Source: Blepharisma japonicum (taxonomy: Eukaryota > Ciliophora > Heterotrichea > Heterotrichida > Blepharismidae). Taken from it: a stretch of DNA of 64,000 bases. Shown here piece after piece: positions 12,359 through 27,174 of the stretch; positions within the stretch are counted from its first letter, which is position 1, and each line of letters starts with the position of its first letter. The stretch lies in NCBI GenBank assembly GCA_949751835.1, contig CATKHK010000131.1, forward strand, positions 24,148-88,147, in the 5' to 3' direction. The notes beneath the pieces are model-generated. The model did no database searches and was not told where the DNA came from. It saw nothing but the letters and a program-made list of their open reading frames with translations. The position numbers and the translations under genes were made by a program.

Positions 12359-15300
12359 ATGGTATTTTGGCTAGTTTTTTTTTTAGGTCAGGCTTTTGGG
12401 CTCGATATTAAGTGCAATTTGAATGAGTGTCTTCCAATTAATGTAATTCCTAAGTAGCAAGGTAATGGTAATTGCAACTTGGAATGCATGAGTTTATCTT
12501 GCAATTATGACACTGGAGGATTAAATAGTGACTCAAGCAATGCTCAGTGATCAGACTGCATTGATGATTGCCTAATAGGTAAATGATGGTCGTGCTCTCT
12601 TTCAATGCTTGGCGATGGAATTTGCAATGAAGGCTGCAACACCCAAGAATGCGGATATGATTTCGGAGATTGTGGGTATTGTGCTCCATCATGTAAATAA
12701 TATTTAGGCTATAAATCTCAATTGGGAGGATCTTGCGATCTTGAATGTAATACGACTTCATGTTATTTTGACGCTGGAGCTTGCTTAGAGTGCGCTGTTG
12801 GGTGCAGTTCTGATATTTGAGGAAATGGAGTTTGCAATCAAGAATGCAATAATAAAGAGTGCAATTATGATAATGGAGATTGCTCAAACATTACATGTGC
12901 TTCCAATTGCTATACTTGAATGATAGATAATGGTATTTGTGATGAAGCTTGCCATGTAGAAGAGTGTAACTTTGATGGTTTAGACTGTGATTGCTCTCCT
13001 GGCTGCTTTTCTTCATTGCTAGGAGATGGAATATGCGATGAAATTTGCAACAGTCTTCAATGTGAATTCGATCGGGAAGATTGTGGATATTGTGCCAGTG
13101 GCTGCTATTTAGATATGCTTGATAATGATATCTGTGATGATATTTGCAATAATTTAGGTTGTAAGTATGATAATTATGTGTGTGGGTGCTCTCCAAGCTG
13201 TAAACCAGAAGATTATGGGAAATGCAAGCCAGAATGCTTAGTAAGTTCATGCTTCTATGACCAAGTAGCAAAAAGCGATGGCAAGTGGTGCGAAGACAAA
13301 GATTTAGTACTGTTCACAGTGTTTCAGCACATAATTTTAAATGACACAACCCAAATAGTCCGTTTTGATGACTGTTTAGCAGCATCTAATAATGAATGCA
13401 CTTTATCTAAGTATTCAGATCCAGATATAAGCTATAGCGAGTGTTTCTATAGGGAGTGCAATTATGGGATAACTACGACTAAAAGTGAAAATTGTGATTT
13501 GATCATCCCAATGCAGGACAAACATATATGCAGTTCTTGCTATAATGACTTTTGTTGAGTTTGCTTTGACTGCTATCATTTTGATAAATATAACTTTTTT
13601 ACAATGACTTTGTTCGATATAGAATTCCGTTTATTTCTTAATTACGCTAGAATTGAGGGATACAAAAATTTCTTTATCTTTCATGCAACTTCAATTCAAA
13701 AAGGTTCAGTTCCATCTGGTGATGGCCGCCGTGTCTCTCCATTTGAGACGATTGAATTTGCTCTTCAGTCTTTAGTTGAGCTAGGGAAAGAAATAAATAT
13801 TTTGTACTTAGCAAATGATGGAAATTACACTTTATCGGACTGCTATGCTATGAGAAAAATAGCAAATTTATTTGTTGTTTCTTATGATAGCAATAAAGCC
13901 TTAATCAAGATTAATGGATGGTCAGAGGTATCTTGTCAGCTTTTTTATGGAATTTTTAAGTTTAAAAACTTGATTTTCGATGGATCTGAGCAGTATGCTG
14001 CATGTAATGACTCAATATACTGTGAATATTGCGCATATAATTTTTATAACGAAAGTGATGGCTATTATTATAATGATAGAAATCAGCCTGTTTCCAAAAA
14101 TTTGCCGATAGATAATTGTAGAGACGATAGATCAAATTATCTTACTCTATTTGAGAGTAATACGATATTTACTATTATAAACACTGAGATAAGAAACTTC
14201 CGTTTTAACTATGATTCTATTTTTTCTAATAGCTATGGGGAATTGAATCTTTTTAACGTTACTTTTGACAATATAAGATTAAGAGGTATAGAAGCTGCTT
14301 CGGTTATTTATATATCAGAAAGTATCCTTTATTTAAAATATATAGGAGGCTCTGTGACAAGATTGAATAATGGGTATGAACTAGGAGACCCAATGAATTT
14401 TCGTGGATTTTTATATGTAGCAGATAAATCATCAATTTTGATTAAAAATGTCGATTTTAAGTACAACTTAGTCTACAAAAATCCTCAGAGTTCTCAGTCA
14501 AGTGCTTCATTGATATATATTATGCAATCAGCAGAAATAGAAATAGATAATTGCACTTTTATGTATAATTATTGTGAAGATGGATTGATTTATTCTAATA
14601 TAAAAATTACTGCTTACGACTCTAGTTATAATGAAACATATTACATGACTGTTTTAACTCAAACTTTTGTATATGTTCACAACACAAATTTTATATCAAA
14701 TTATGGAAATTTTGGAGTTATTCATATAGATTTTTTGGATAAGCTTTTGAATGTCCACTTAAGTAATTTGGCAATCGAATCCAATGGAGCAGAAAATGAT
14801 TCTATGATTTATATAAGAAATCCACAAATTTACGATGACTATAAGACCTTTACAATAATAAACACTCTAAGTGTTTCTAAAGCTAAAACTATTTCTCTAA
14901 TCATGTCTCCAAGATGATGCAATATCACTAATATTTATTTTAAAAACAACCACGCAAGAGGAATGCTTAATGCTACTAATTTGGTAAACTTCGAGCTAAA
15001 AAATTTGACTATTGACTCAAATGGATCTCCAATTGAAGATAAAGATATCAATACTTTGGTTATCGATTATTTTATTGAAAATAGGGATGTTGAAAACTTA
15101 TATTTAAGCAAGAAAAAGACTAATCCGCAAGAAGTCGATTGTGATTTTATGGTTTTTTTATCAAATCCATACAATTTAGATATGAATATTTTGAATATTT
15201 CAAACAATATCTGCAGGAATTCTTCACCAACTTTTAAAATTGAAAATTCAGATATTAGTGACTTGGCTTCAGTTAATTGTTTTGGGAACATTGGAAATGG

Positions 15301-18300
15301 CCCATTTTCAGTATGTTTTTATTTGTCTGGGTTACACAGCAGAAACATCATCAACTCTTATTTTGTTGGAAATATAAATTATGAGGCTACAGGTTATGGT
15401 GCTCTCCAAATAGAAAGCGAAAATGATTTATATATCACAAACTGCACATTTTTTAATAATTCAGCTGGTTCGTCGTCTGCTCTATACTTCTTAGGCCATA
15501 GCATTTATATTGACTCATCAACTTTTGAATCAAATGAGTCTAAGCTGGGAAGTGGAGGAGCATTATATTTCATCTCAATCCCTTCGAGTACAAAAGGCTC
15601 AATAATTATTACTTCAAGCAGCTTTAATTTAAATTCTGCTTGTATTTTTGGGGGAGCAGTTTATATTGAAGAAAAATCAACTTCGCCTCTATCTCTAGAA
15701 CTGATAATTTCCCAAGTAATCTTTACTAGAAACAGTGCAAATCATGGCTCAGCCTTGTATATCGATAAAACTGTTGCCTTAGTTGAAAGCTCAACAATAA
15801 TAGCTACAAATTTCACCGAAAATAATTCTTTTGAATACGGAACAGTGTCCCTATTATTTTATAGTGGAATTTTATCATTTAAATCTTGTGAATTCATAGA
15901 AAATTCTTCAATTTATGGTGCAGCCCTTTATATTGATATCACTCAAGATAAAAATAATTTGCGATCAAAGGCAGTTATTGAATTGTCGGCGTTTAGGAAT
16001 AACAAAGGAAATTCAATTATTTTTGGCGATAACCAGAACAGAAACTCATCAATTGAAACTAAAAACTGCTTATTTGAGTACAACAAAGGCATCGTCACAT
16101 CACTCAACTATGACTATTTTATTGACACTGACTCAATTTTTCGATATAATTCTGCTCCTTTTGGATCCTGTTTTTATCTTCAAAATTCTGCTATTCTATA
16201 TGCAAAGTCACAGTTTATTAATAATACAAGTAATGACTATGGAGGTGTCATAGCAATAAATTTCAAGTCGATTTTTAATTGTGATAATTGCATATTCATC
16301 CAAAACAAAGCTTTAATAGGCAAAGGAGGAGTGCTTGATGCAGAGCAAAATTCTCTATTCTATATATCGAATTCAAATTTCCTTCAAAACTCATGCGGAA
16401 ATGATGGATCAGCAATTTTTGTTTTTAACTGCAACTCTACAGATTCTTATATTATAGCGTCAAATTTTTCGAATAATAATGCTAATGGCGCAGGTGTCAT
16501 TACTTTGATAAGCTCAAAATTAATGATTTCTTCTTCCAATCTGAACAGCAATTCTGCTAAAGGCCATGCTTCGGGAGTAAAGCTATCATTCTCAATGGCA
16601 GATATCTATGATTCAAAGTTTGCAAATCAATCAAGCATTTATGGAAATTTTGTTTATTTGCAAGCTGCAAGTAGCATTAATTTGCGAAATACAACATTTT
16701 ATAAAGGAAGTTCAAACGATAGTGGAGGGGCAATATATTCAAGCTCAAGCTTGGTATCAATAGACTCGTGCATTTTCGATGAATTATTATCTCCAAAAGG
16801 AGGCGCAATTTATGCTACTTTTGATAGCACTATTATTGTCAATAATTCTGATTTTAAACATTTATCAAGTTCAACAGCAGGCGGGATAATAAATGCGAAT
16901 AAAGCCATTTTGACCATCGAAAATTCAAATTTTCGTGAGTTTTCTTTTACTGGAATATATGGTGAACAATTAAAATATTTAGAAATATCGAACTCATCCT
17001 TTACTAATGGCCTAGGAATTGATGGTGGGGCAATCAGCTGTCAAGCATGCAATAAAGTAAATATCAAACTATGCTCTTTTATAGATAATTCTGCGTCTTT
17101 GTATGGTGGTGGCTTATATTTTGATTCTAGCAGTGAATATACAGATTTTTATAATATTTTTTCTTGCAAATTTATTAATAACATTGCAGAAAATGGAGGA
17201 GCAATTTTTGGAAGTGATGCTAACTTAAATATATCATCATCAGTTTTTAAGCAGAATAAAGCAGCTACTGAATTTGATCATGCAAAGATAGAATATGGAA
17301 TTGGTGGAGGAATTAAAATAAGCTGCCCTAATATTCAATCATGCAAGTTTAAAATTAAATCCAACATTTTCATAGAAAACTATGCAAAATATAATGGTGG
17401 AGCTTTAAGCTGAGACAATCAATTACCTGAACTTTTCAATAACTCTTTCCAGAATAATACTGCTTTGTATGGAAAAGACATAGCTAGTTTCCCAATAAAA
17501 TTGATGAGAATCAATGAAAGCGGTATTTTAGAAGATTATGGAAATAGAAGAAGATTGGCTGGTCCTGTATCAAGCTCGAATTTAACTGGAATTGCATCTG
17601 GACAGAATTATAAAAATCAACTTTGTGTTGCCTTAGTAGATGACATGGATAATATCATAACGACTGACAATTTAAGTGAAGCAGAGCTAAAATCAGTTAA
17701 CTCAACTACCAAAATTTCTGGAAAAACCAAAGTTATAGCAGCAAATGGTATTTTTAATTTTTCTGAGTTTGTTATTTCAGAAGAGCCAGGGTCCGATATA
17801 CAAATAACAGTTATTTCCTCAGCAATTGATGCTGCTAAAATAAAAAAATCAGGCCAGAAATTTTACAGCCAAAGTTTGACTTTTAATGCAAATGTCAGAA
17901 AATGTGAATTAGGTGAAGTTACATCAGGAAAAAACTGCGAAGTATGTCCTGAAGGATTTTATAGCTTAAATCCAGATTTAATTTCCTGCTTGGCCTGCCC
18001 AGAAATAGCTGAATGCTATGGAAATTATACAATGGTTCCAAAACCTGGATACTGGAGAGATAATTTATATACAGATAAGTTTTGAAAATGTCCCCATTCT
18101 CCAGCTTGTTTGGGCTCTCCTAATAAAAATAACCTCTCTTATACTGGCGAATGTGGAATGGCTTATCAAGGCAATAAGTGCCAAGCTTGCAAATCAGGAT
18201 ATTCGCATACAATGGACAACAAGTGTGAGGAATGTCCAAGCGTTACAGTAAATATTGTGACTACAACAGGAGTTTCTTTAGCACTTGTCATTTTATTATT

Positions 18301-19531
18301 TATTCTTGTAAGAGCGACAAGAAAATCTGCTTTTAAACCAAAATCTCATTTATCGATTTATATAAAAATATTTTTGAATTATATTCAAATGGTAATTTTA
18401 GCGTCCACATTTAAACTCAGCTGGTCTGACGAAGTTATAGGCCTTTTTAAAGTTCAAAACAATGCTGACTATGTCTACCAGCAAATTTATTCATTTCAAT
18501 GCCTCTTCCATAAAGAAAAGTCTCAAAGCTTGATTTATTTCAGGATACTAATCATCGTAGGCTTAATTCCAGTCCTGATAATTATTATGTCATTTTTATT
18601 TTGAACTATTATCAAAAAATTGAAAAGATCTTATAAAACATTTTTTGATGATTTCATATCAACCTGCATTATTTTGCTGTTTTTAATTCACCCAAGTATA
18701 GTAAAAAAAATGTTTTCATCAATGAACTGCTCCGAAATAAACAGCGGAGAGTACTGGATTGAAGAAGATTTAGACATTAGGTGTTGGGATTATGAGCATA
18801 TATTTTATGTGCTGACCGTTTCTTTACCATCTATTGTATTGTGGGGAATAATTTTGCCCACAGTTTGCTTAGCAAATATGATAAAAAATAGGAAGTCTCT
18901 AAATGAGATAAGCATACGCCTTAGATTTGGATTTCTTTTCAATGGATACAAAGAAGAACACTTTTACTGGGAATTTATCATTTTATACAGTAAAATTATT
19001 CTCATCTGCTGTTCAGTATTTTTAACAAGAATTTCTATTAAAATTCAAGCCCTTATTGTTGCAATTTTATATTCAATTTATCTCCGACTTCAATATTCAA
19101 ATAATCCTTACAACGAATACAAATTAAACCAAATGGAGCTGAGGGCAAAGCTTGTTTGTGTAGTTACCATCTATTGTGGGCTTTATTATTTAATGGGATC
19201 ATTAAATACCCCAGCAAGTATTTTTTTCTTTATATTGATTGTTATAGCAAATATTTATTTTCTAGTTTATTGGGCATATTATTTAATCAAATCGCTTTGC
19301 TCTGCGATATTTAAGAAAGTAAACTATTTAAGAAGTAGAAGAAAATCTCAAAGTGAGTCTGCAGTGAGAAGCTTAAGAAGCGTTTTTGAAGAATCAAAAT
19401 TAGTATCAAGGAGTGTTAATCTGTCAATTGTATCAAATGACAATTTATTAAATGAAAGTCAAGCTCCAATTGATACTGCTAAAAATAATAAAGAAAATTT
19501 TGAGGAAAACTCTAAAATTATCAATGCTTAG
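12359..19531 (+). CDS. Subfamily B LNR/beta-helix multi-TM surface protein
   Basis: Exons are 12359-12442, 12458-12692 and 12708-19531, 2,380 aa, ending at TAG. The start gives a signal peptide (MVFWLVFFLGQAFG) matching the minus-strand B gene. About 7-8 LNR units fill residues 25-290 (GDGICNEGCN, GNGVCNQECN, DNGICDEACH and others). A pectin-lyase-like entry with SPFETIEFAL is near 455. The beta-helix spans about 570-1690 and ends at KDIASFPIKLM. The Cys stalk begins near 1839 and TM1 near 1953. About 8 membrane helices include FGFLFNGY...FYWEF. The tail has SIVSNDNLLNESQA. Its last ~960 codons are almost identical to the partial gene at 3-2885. It forms a dyad with the A gene 539 bp downstream. 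The surface receptor or adhesin role is inferred. Confidence 0.92.
12443..12457 (+). other. 15-nt intron 1
   Basis: The sequence is GTAATTCCTAAGTAG, phase 0, at the family-conserved site after the first Cys cluster. It contains an in-frame TAG, which forces splicing. A is at position 10. Confidence 0.93.
12693..12707 (+). other. 15-nt intron 2 (B-specific)
   Basis: The sequence is GTAAATAATATTTAG, phase 1 inside the Cys codon of CAPSC. It contains an in-frame TAA. The same position is interrupted at 29904 and on the minus strand at 43781, so it is a subfamily B intron. Confidence 0.92.
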
Positions 19532-19681
19532 AGGAATTCATTAGCTTAAGTTAATTCATTTAAGCTTCAGCTAGATATAAGATATAAGTATTATTTATAA
19601 TATAGGGATTTAATATCAAGGTAAGCAATATCCATTTTGATAATTTATTTCTAAGTTATTTTTTAATTTGTAAAATCAATT

Positions 19682-19765
19682 ATTTAAAAATTTGAAAACT
19701 ATGTTTATAGAGGTCATTTAAAATTTAAAAATTTGAAAACTATGTTTATAGAGGGGTCATTTAAA
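19682..19765. repeat. 41-bp direct tandem duplication
   Basis: Copy 1 is 19682-19722 and copy 2 is 19723-19765; copy 2 carries two extra G. The related spacer near 3010-3090 has a single version, so the duplication arose after the segmental copy. Confidence 0.85.
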
Positions 19766-20030
19766 AATAATAAATGAGTCTCGATTTATACGCTAAATCA
19801 TTAATATTATTTAATCTATTTATAAATATTAAATTACAATCTAATTCTTTTAATTTAAACTTATAATAATGGATTACTTAGATAAAAATTTAATCCTTTA
19901 ATTCAAGGATATTTAAGAAATTTTGTTTACTATCAAAAGGCACTACAGATCTCTTAAAATGTGGTAAAATTTTTTTTGCTTGGCGTGCAAGGATCTGAAA
20001 TGCTTAAATTATTAGGAATTACTATAAATC

Positions 20031-20040
20031 TATATATAAG
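20031..20040 (+). promoter_or_regulatory. Possible TATA-like element
   Basis: TATATATAAG lies about 30 bp before the ATG of the A gene. It is conserved at the same distance before the decayed A start at 3410-3419. AT-richness makes chance matches easy, and conservation may simply reflect recent duplication. Confidence 0.3.
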
Positions 20041-20070
20041 AACTGACGAAACCTATATTATAATTATTAA

Positions 20071-23000
20071 ATGAAATATTTAATAATTTCCTTTACTCTG
20101 CTGCTAGTTAAGGGTAAAGACCTCGAATGTCATTTATCTGCTTGCCCAGATATTAGAGTAACTTTAATTTAGAAAGGGAATCACAAATGCGATCCTGGCT
20201 GCATGACTTCATACTGTAATTTCGACACAATAATGAAGACTGATGGAAAAATTAATAAAGAAAATTCAGATTGCTATGAAACTTGCATTAATTTCGATGG
20301 CTGCGACCCAGAAAAACTTGGAAATGGAATATGTGACGATTCTTGTAATACACAAAATTGCGGATTTGACTGAGGAGATTGCACTTGTGCACCTGGCTGT
20401 TTAGACTCAATGCTAGGAGATGGGAAATGTGATGAGGCTTGCGATAATTGAGACTGTGACCTTGATAACCACGATTGCGGGCTTTGTGCAGATGGATGCT
20501 TTCCTATTATGCTTGGAAATGGAGTTTGTAATTCAGAATGCAATAATGAAGGTTGTTTATATGATTACAAAGATTGTAAATGCGCTGAAAATTGTTTATG
20601 GACTGACTATGGAAACTGCAAGCGTGAATGTATGGTAGAAAGCTGCAACTATGATAAAATGACCCAATATCCAAATAATCAATGCCAAAATATCTCTTTA
20701 GCTATTTTTTCTTCTTACCAGCAAATTATCCGTAACAATTTTTCATATGTTGTGCATTTAGAAGACTGCTATGAAGCGTCAAACAGCAAATGCACACTAG
20801 AAAAAGCTTTAGATTTTGAAAATTGCTATGAAGAATGCCACATTCTTGAGTGCAACTATGCAAATGGAAATTGTGATAATTACCTATGATTTCCGTTTTG
20901 CAAAGGCTACTATTCAGATTCTCGAGGTTTTTCATGCATAACTTGTGAAAAAAGATTTCCTTCATATCTTTATACTTTGACCTTATTAAATGGCCATTGC
21001 ACCACATGGCCATTTGTATCTCAAATCCCATCCCTTTTCCCAGACAACAGTTTTGTAGTTGTTCCTTTTATTGATACCTCTTCAGCTAAAATTCCTCACA
21101 TTTATTTTGTATGCCCTGATGCAAACTCAAACCCTGATTCTGGAGTTGGAAACTACTTCTCCCCCTTTAAATCGCTTTCCTTTGCTCTTAATAGAATTGC
21201 ACATAAATATTCAATCGTTTATTTATTAGAATGTGATGGATACAATTTAACAACCTACCATACGGCTTTTTCTGCTGATTTTGTAATAATAGATGATAAT
21301 TATACCTTTGCAGGAAAGCATGTAAAGTTTACCCCATTGAATAACTCAAAGATAACTATTAGAAGAGTTCTAGATGATAGGAACGGAAATCATTATTTCG
21401 CGTTTCAATTTCTATTTATAAATCCCTCAGTGATTGAGATGAGTAACATAATTTTTGATTGAAGAGATACTGTTTCAACATGCACCAATGAGAAATATTG
21501 TGATTATTGCCCTTATGTGAAATATGATTTAGAATTAAATAGTTATTATAGTGATCAAAACGAAATTATTGATAATTTTCTTACGTTAGACTGATGTAAA
21601 AAAGATGGATCTTGGAATTTTATACAATTTCTAAATGGCAATTTCATTCTTAAAAATGTATCTTTTGTAAACTTTCGAAATGGTTTTAATTCTATTTTAT
21701 ATATACAAAAAGATAGCAATGTGACGTTTATGGATGTGACTTTTGATAACATAAAAGTAAATGATAATTATAACTCATGAGTTATATGATGGAACGGATC
21801 AGGAATCGGAAATTTTAAATTTGAAAATGGGGTTGTAAGTAGGCTTAATAATGGATATGAATTGAATGATCCTATAAATACAAAGGGGTTTATGAATGCG
21901 AGCAATATTCACTCGGTCGTTTTCAGAAATATAGAATTTCGAAACAACGCAGTATTCAAGAACTCTGCAGCTGGTATAAGAGTTTCCTCGCTTTTTTTTA
22001 TAAATTCATTTCATGCTCTTTGAGTAGATTCTTGCACTTTCTTGTATAATTATTGTGATTTAGGAATATTTAATATCAAACAAGAATTGAAAAATTTACC
22101 AATGGAAATTGATGATTCTGGGACCTTTATTCTCTCTAAGCAAAATCATATTCATATTTCCAACTCGAATTTTTCATCAAATTATGGAATTACTGCTGGA
22201 GTTCTGTATGCTTTATATAAGTTTGAAGGCCAGAATATTCTGATTGAAAATTCCACATTTAGTTTAAATGGAATTGAAAGCGGAGCTTTGATACACATTG
22301 AGAGCAATTATGTTGACGAAAGCTATTTAATAGATAGGAAAGTCAATGCATCTATGTCTGATGGGAGTATTGTTGAAGGAAGTTTCTTAGCGAAAAGAGT
22401 AAAGCTTTGAAATTTAAATTTTACAAAAAACTATTCCGGAGAAAGCGGGGTAATTGAAATTATAAAAATGGTGAATATCGAGTGAGCTAATGTCAGGATA
22501 GACTCAAATGGGTTAATTTTGTCAGAGGCATGGAATGTCAATTCAATCCTTATAAAATATTATATTGATAATCCAGAAATCTATGCTAAATTCAATATCA
22601 GTAATCCTATTGATTTGAATTGCCAGTCTCTCTCAATGATATCAGATTCTATCCATTTTAGGATTAAGAAATCTAATATTAACAATAACTTTTGCAAGGA
22701 CTCTTCTCCAAGTATTGTTATTTCTAATACAACCAACTGCACAATAAAGTCCACATCTTTTTATGATAATAAGGGAGCAGGAAGTTATGGTATTTGTTTA
22801 ACACTTCTTGGAGACATACTCTACGAAGTTATGAATTCTGAATTTTATTCAAATATTAATTATCAATCAGGGAGTCCTGGAGTGATAAGTTGTCTTTCAA
22901 ACTTGTTAATAAACAATTGCACATTTTCGAATAATATTGGTGCTTTATACTTTGGAGGACAAAATCTCAGCATTTTTTCTTCTGATTTTTATTCTAATAG

Positions 23001-26000
23001 TTCTCCTACATCAAGCGGAGGTGCTATTTCTCTCTCAATTTCACAAGACAGCATATATAATTCGATGCTTTTTATTTCAAACACAACATTTGCAAATAAT
23101 TTTTGCTCTTTTAGTGGAGGGGCTATCTATATTCACAAAACAATTTCTTTGAATTTGCTATTAGCATTTAAATTTGAATACACAGATTTTTATAATAATC
23201 AAGCCAAAGATGGTTCCTGTATTTATATAGACAATTCTGTGGCGCTTACTTTAGATTCTTCAATTCGCAATTGTTCTTTTCAAGAAAATAAAGCAAGCTT
23301 TTCAGGCACTATTTTTGCCTATTACATAAATGGAATATTGATTTTTGATAGTTGCAATTTTGTTAAAAATACAGGAGTTTATAGTTCAGGATTTAATATA
23401 GATATAGGAGAAAACAAAGAAGAGATTACTTCAAAATTAATTCTGAATTCTTGCATTTTTCAGTTTAATTCTGGAAATAGAACACTTTCTATGGATAATG
23501 CAAATACAAACTCTACCTTAGAAGTTAATAATTGTTTGATTGAATATAATGTAGGCTCGATATTCACATTGGATAATGATTATATAATTATAAAGAATTC
23601 AAAAATTCAGCACAATTATTCTCCTAACTCTGGAGGAGCTTTGAACCTTAAAAACTTAGCAGTTTTTTTATCAGAGGACACAACTTATTTTAATTGTAGC
23701 AGTGATATTAATGGTGGAGTTGCTTCGATAAGCCTGAAATCTCAATTTTTTTGTTTTTCATGTTTTTTTAGTTATAATTATGCTGGCTCATCAGGAGGTG
23801 TCGTATATACTGATTCAGATGCTCAGTTCTATATAGCTGATTCCATCATTAGTCAAAACTCATGCAAAAATAAAGGATCAGCCATATTTATGGCTAGTTC
23901 TTTAGCTGATTCGTCAATAAACAATACAGAAATATATGGGAATCATGCTTATAGTGATGGAACGGTCTTTATTTTATCATCATCACTTTCTATATTTTCC
24001 TCAAAAATTTATAAAAATAAAGTTGATGAAAAAAATCCTGGATTATATATAGACGACTCAGTTGCTATAATCACAGACACTCATTTTTATGAACAAAGTG
24101 GAAATGAAGGATGCTTTATTTATATGAGTACAAGCTATATTAAAATTACTGGTTCAGAATTTTATGAAGGTTTTTCTAACAATTCTGGAATTGCAATACA
24201 TGCAACCTCTAGTAGTGTAGATATTTCTTCCTCAATATTTTCTGATTTATTTTCAAATAATGGAGGTGGAACAATTTATTTATATGAAGGTAGTAATCTT
24301 TCTATCGATGACTCAGAGTTTTTGAATTCTGGTTCATCGATTGATTCATATTCAAGCTCTATTTTAATAGAAAGCACACTATTTAAAAACCATTCAAATA
24401 CTGTTATATATGCAAGCCAAATTGAAATATTGGAAATATTAAGCTCGCATTTTATAGATAACTATGGAAGCAATGGTGGAACCTTATACTGTGTCCAATG
24501 CTTTATTATTTTAGTCAGTTCATCAACTTTTTCTAACAATTATGGAAAAAATGGTGGAGCAATTTATGTTCTAAACGAAGCAGATCATCCTGAAACTTCC
24601 CAACTTATTATTGATTCTTCTAATTTTAAATCAAATGTAGCTCGTAATGGTGGAGCAATTTGGACAAACAATATTAATTTAATAGTTTCTTCGTCAATTT
24701 TCATCGAAAATAAAGCTCAATTATTTCAATCAAAGAGCCTTAAAGAAATTTCAGACGGCATAGGAGGCGCAATAAAAATAAGTTGTCAAGGCTCAAATAT
24801 TATTTGCGAATTTAATTTCTCATCCAATTCGTTTGTAAATAATAGTGCTACTTATAACGGTGGGGCGCTAAACTGGGATGACTCAAAACCAGTTTTTGAA
24901 AATAATATTTTTGAGAATAACTTAGCATCCTATGGACCTGATATTGCCTCTTTCCCTATAATGATGATTATTCTAAGTAATAATTCAAGAAATTTAGAAA
25001 GAAAAGTTACTTCAGAAAGTAGTAAGTTAACTCTAAATAATATTGCATCAGGTCAGAACAATAATCCGCCTTTAGCTTTTATTTTAGTTGATGATCTTAA
25101 CCAAATAGTTACAACAGATACTACAAGCCAAGCGCAGATAAGTGCAGTAAATACTGGCACAATTATTTCTGGCTCTACAATAATTAGTGCACAAAATGGG
25201 ATTTATTATTTTGATGATTACATAATTTCAGCTGAGCCAGGGTCTTCTGTATACATTGATATAGTTTCTTCAGCGATAGATATACGAAAAATGAATACAT
25301 CAAAAGAGAGTCTTCAAATGTCATCTACCTTTTCTATAAATGTGAACTTGCGCCCATGCGAAATAGGAGAAGCTACTGTCGGTTTAATTTGTGAAATTTG
25401 CCCAGAATTTTATTATAATATTGATGTTAGAGTTTCTAAATGTTTAGATTGTCCATCTTCTGCGATTTGTTATGGAAATTTTTCTATAGTCCCTAAGCCA
25501 GGATATTGAAGAGACAGCAAATTCACAGATAAGTTTTGGAAGTGCCCTTATCCTCCTGCTTGTTTAGGATCTCCTAATATTTCAGAGTTGGCTTTGACTG
25601 GGGCTTGTGATAAAGGATATGAAAATAATATGTGTCATTCGTGTGAAAATGGCTACTCAAGATTATACAAAAATGAGTGCCAAGCTTGCCCTGATATAGT
25701 GAGTAATATTTTTAGATGAATTGGAATTTCCTTATTTTTACTTTTTATCTCTATCTTTACATTAAAAATAACAAGAGGCTCATGATATAGGCCAAACTCT
25801 TTTACTGCAGTTTATTTAAAAATCTTTTGGAATTATTTGCAGATCATGATAATTATAGCAACTTACAATTTAAATTGGCCATACGAAGCAATCCAATTTT
25901 TTTATATCCAGACTTCTCTCGATTATATAGGAGGGCAGCTCTTTTCTTTTGATTGCTTTTTACAGTTATCGAATTCGAGAAGTAAGATTTACCATCTAAA

Positions 26001-27021
26001 AATTTTGATTACCAGCTTGACTCCTTTTGCTATAGCATTTTTATGTTTGACTTTATGAATTTTAATTTATAAATACAAAAGTAAACGAATAAAAGAAATA
26101 AAAGATGATTACATATCTACTTGCATTGTATTATTATTCTTAATACATCCAAGTATAATTGACACAATGTTCAGCACTTTTAGTTGCAAAGAAATAAATT
26201 CCGGAGAGCTTTGGCTGAATGTGGACCTTGGAATTCGATGTTGGAATCGCAGCCACCTTTATTATGCTTTACTACTTGCTCTACCTACAGTAATTATATG
26301 GGTCATTGCAGTTCCTTTACTTGCCTTTATAAATTTAATTAAAAATAAGAAGCATTTAGAAGAAATATGAATGAAAAAGAGATATTCATTTATATGCAAT
26401 GGGTATAACTCAAAGCATTATTATTGAGAATTCTTAATTTTATACTGCAAAGTGATATTAATTAGTTGCTCAGTATTTTTGTCTAATATCTCAGTTAATA
26501 TTCAAGCTCTTACAGTAGCACTATTTTTGGTTCTATTTCTTTATCTTCACACCAGAAATGAGCCATTCAGCGAAACATTTTTTAATAAAGCAGAAACATT
26601 TTCCAGACTTGTATCTCTAATAACAATACTTATTGGTCTTTGCTTTTTAACAAATGACTTGGGTGCTGCTGCTAATTATTTTTTAGTTGTTCTCTTAATA
26701 ATGGCTAATGCAATTTTTGTACTTTATATCTTAACAAACTTCTTGCTTCAATTTACTATTGCAAATAGAATTATGGCTATAATAAAAAGAATTTTCTGTT
26801 GGAAAGAGGAGAAATATACTATCAATATTGTTCCTTATGATGAAAGTGACCAATCTCAAAGCTACAATGAGCAGAAAAGTCAGACAGGAAAACTTATAAG
26901 CACAATGATATATTCTGGCAACACAAAAATTGAAAATGTAAAGATCTTTAGAGAAAATTTGGGGAGTTCAAATGAAATAGGCCCTTTTGTTTCAGAACAA
27001 AGCATCCCTGCTTTTAGTTAA
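20071..27021 (+). CDS. Subfamily A LNR/beta-helix multi-TM surface protein
   Basis: Exons are 20071-20157 and 20173-27021, 2,311 aa, TAA stop. The signal peptide is MKYLIISFTLLLVKG. LNR-type Cys repeats extend to about 185. A CNDxxYC..YC-like cluster and the pectin-lyase-like entry motif (YFSPFKSLSFAL) are near 340-370. The beta-helix covers about 455-1615, ending GPDIASFPIMMI. A short Ser/Asn-rich block and a conserved domain follow (NNPPLAFILVDDL, TTDTTSQAQ). The Cys stalk is near 1756 and TM1 near 1873. About 8 helices contain LIHPSIID and a GYNSKHYYWEF variant; here the usual GFLF is SFIC. The tail has PFVSEQS. It lies 539 bp after the B gene and forms a dyad with it. Intact apart from TGA Trp codons. 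Confidence 0.92.
20158..20172 (+). other. 15-nt spliceosomal intron
   Basis: The sequence is GTAACTTTAATTTAG between CPDIR and KGNHKC, with an in-frame TAG. It is the functional counterpart of the dead intron in the relic at 3448. Confidence 0.93.
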
Positions 27022-27174
27022 TTGTTCTTATATTCAGTTTTTAATTGAGATTGTGTTAAAATAGGTATTTTGCGTTTTAATATAGAATCTAATATGAAAA
27101 TATAATTAAGTAATCAAAACTTGTTAAAAATGAATTATCATTTGCTATTAAACCAGAATTTTATATCTTAGTAT

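Larger units (their letters stand above)
19532..20070. other. Intergenic B-to-A spacer
   Basis: AT-rich spacer homologous to 2886-3447. It holds a local 41-bp direct duplication (19682-19765) and a TATATATAAG box just before the A gene. No coding potential was seen. Confidence 0.7.
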
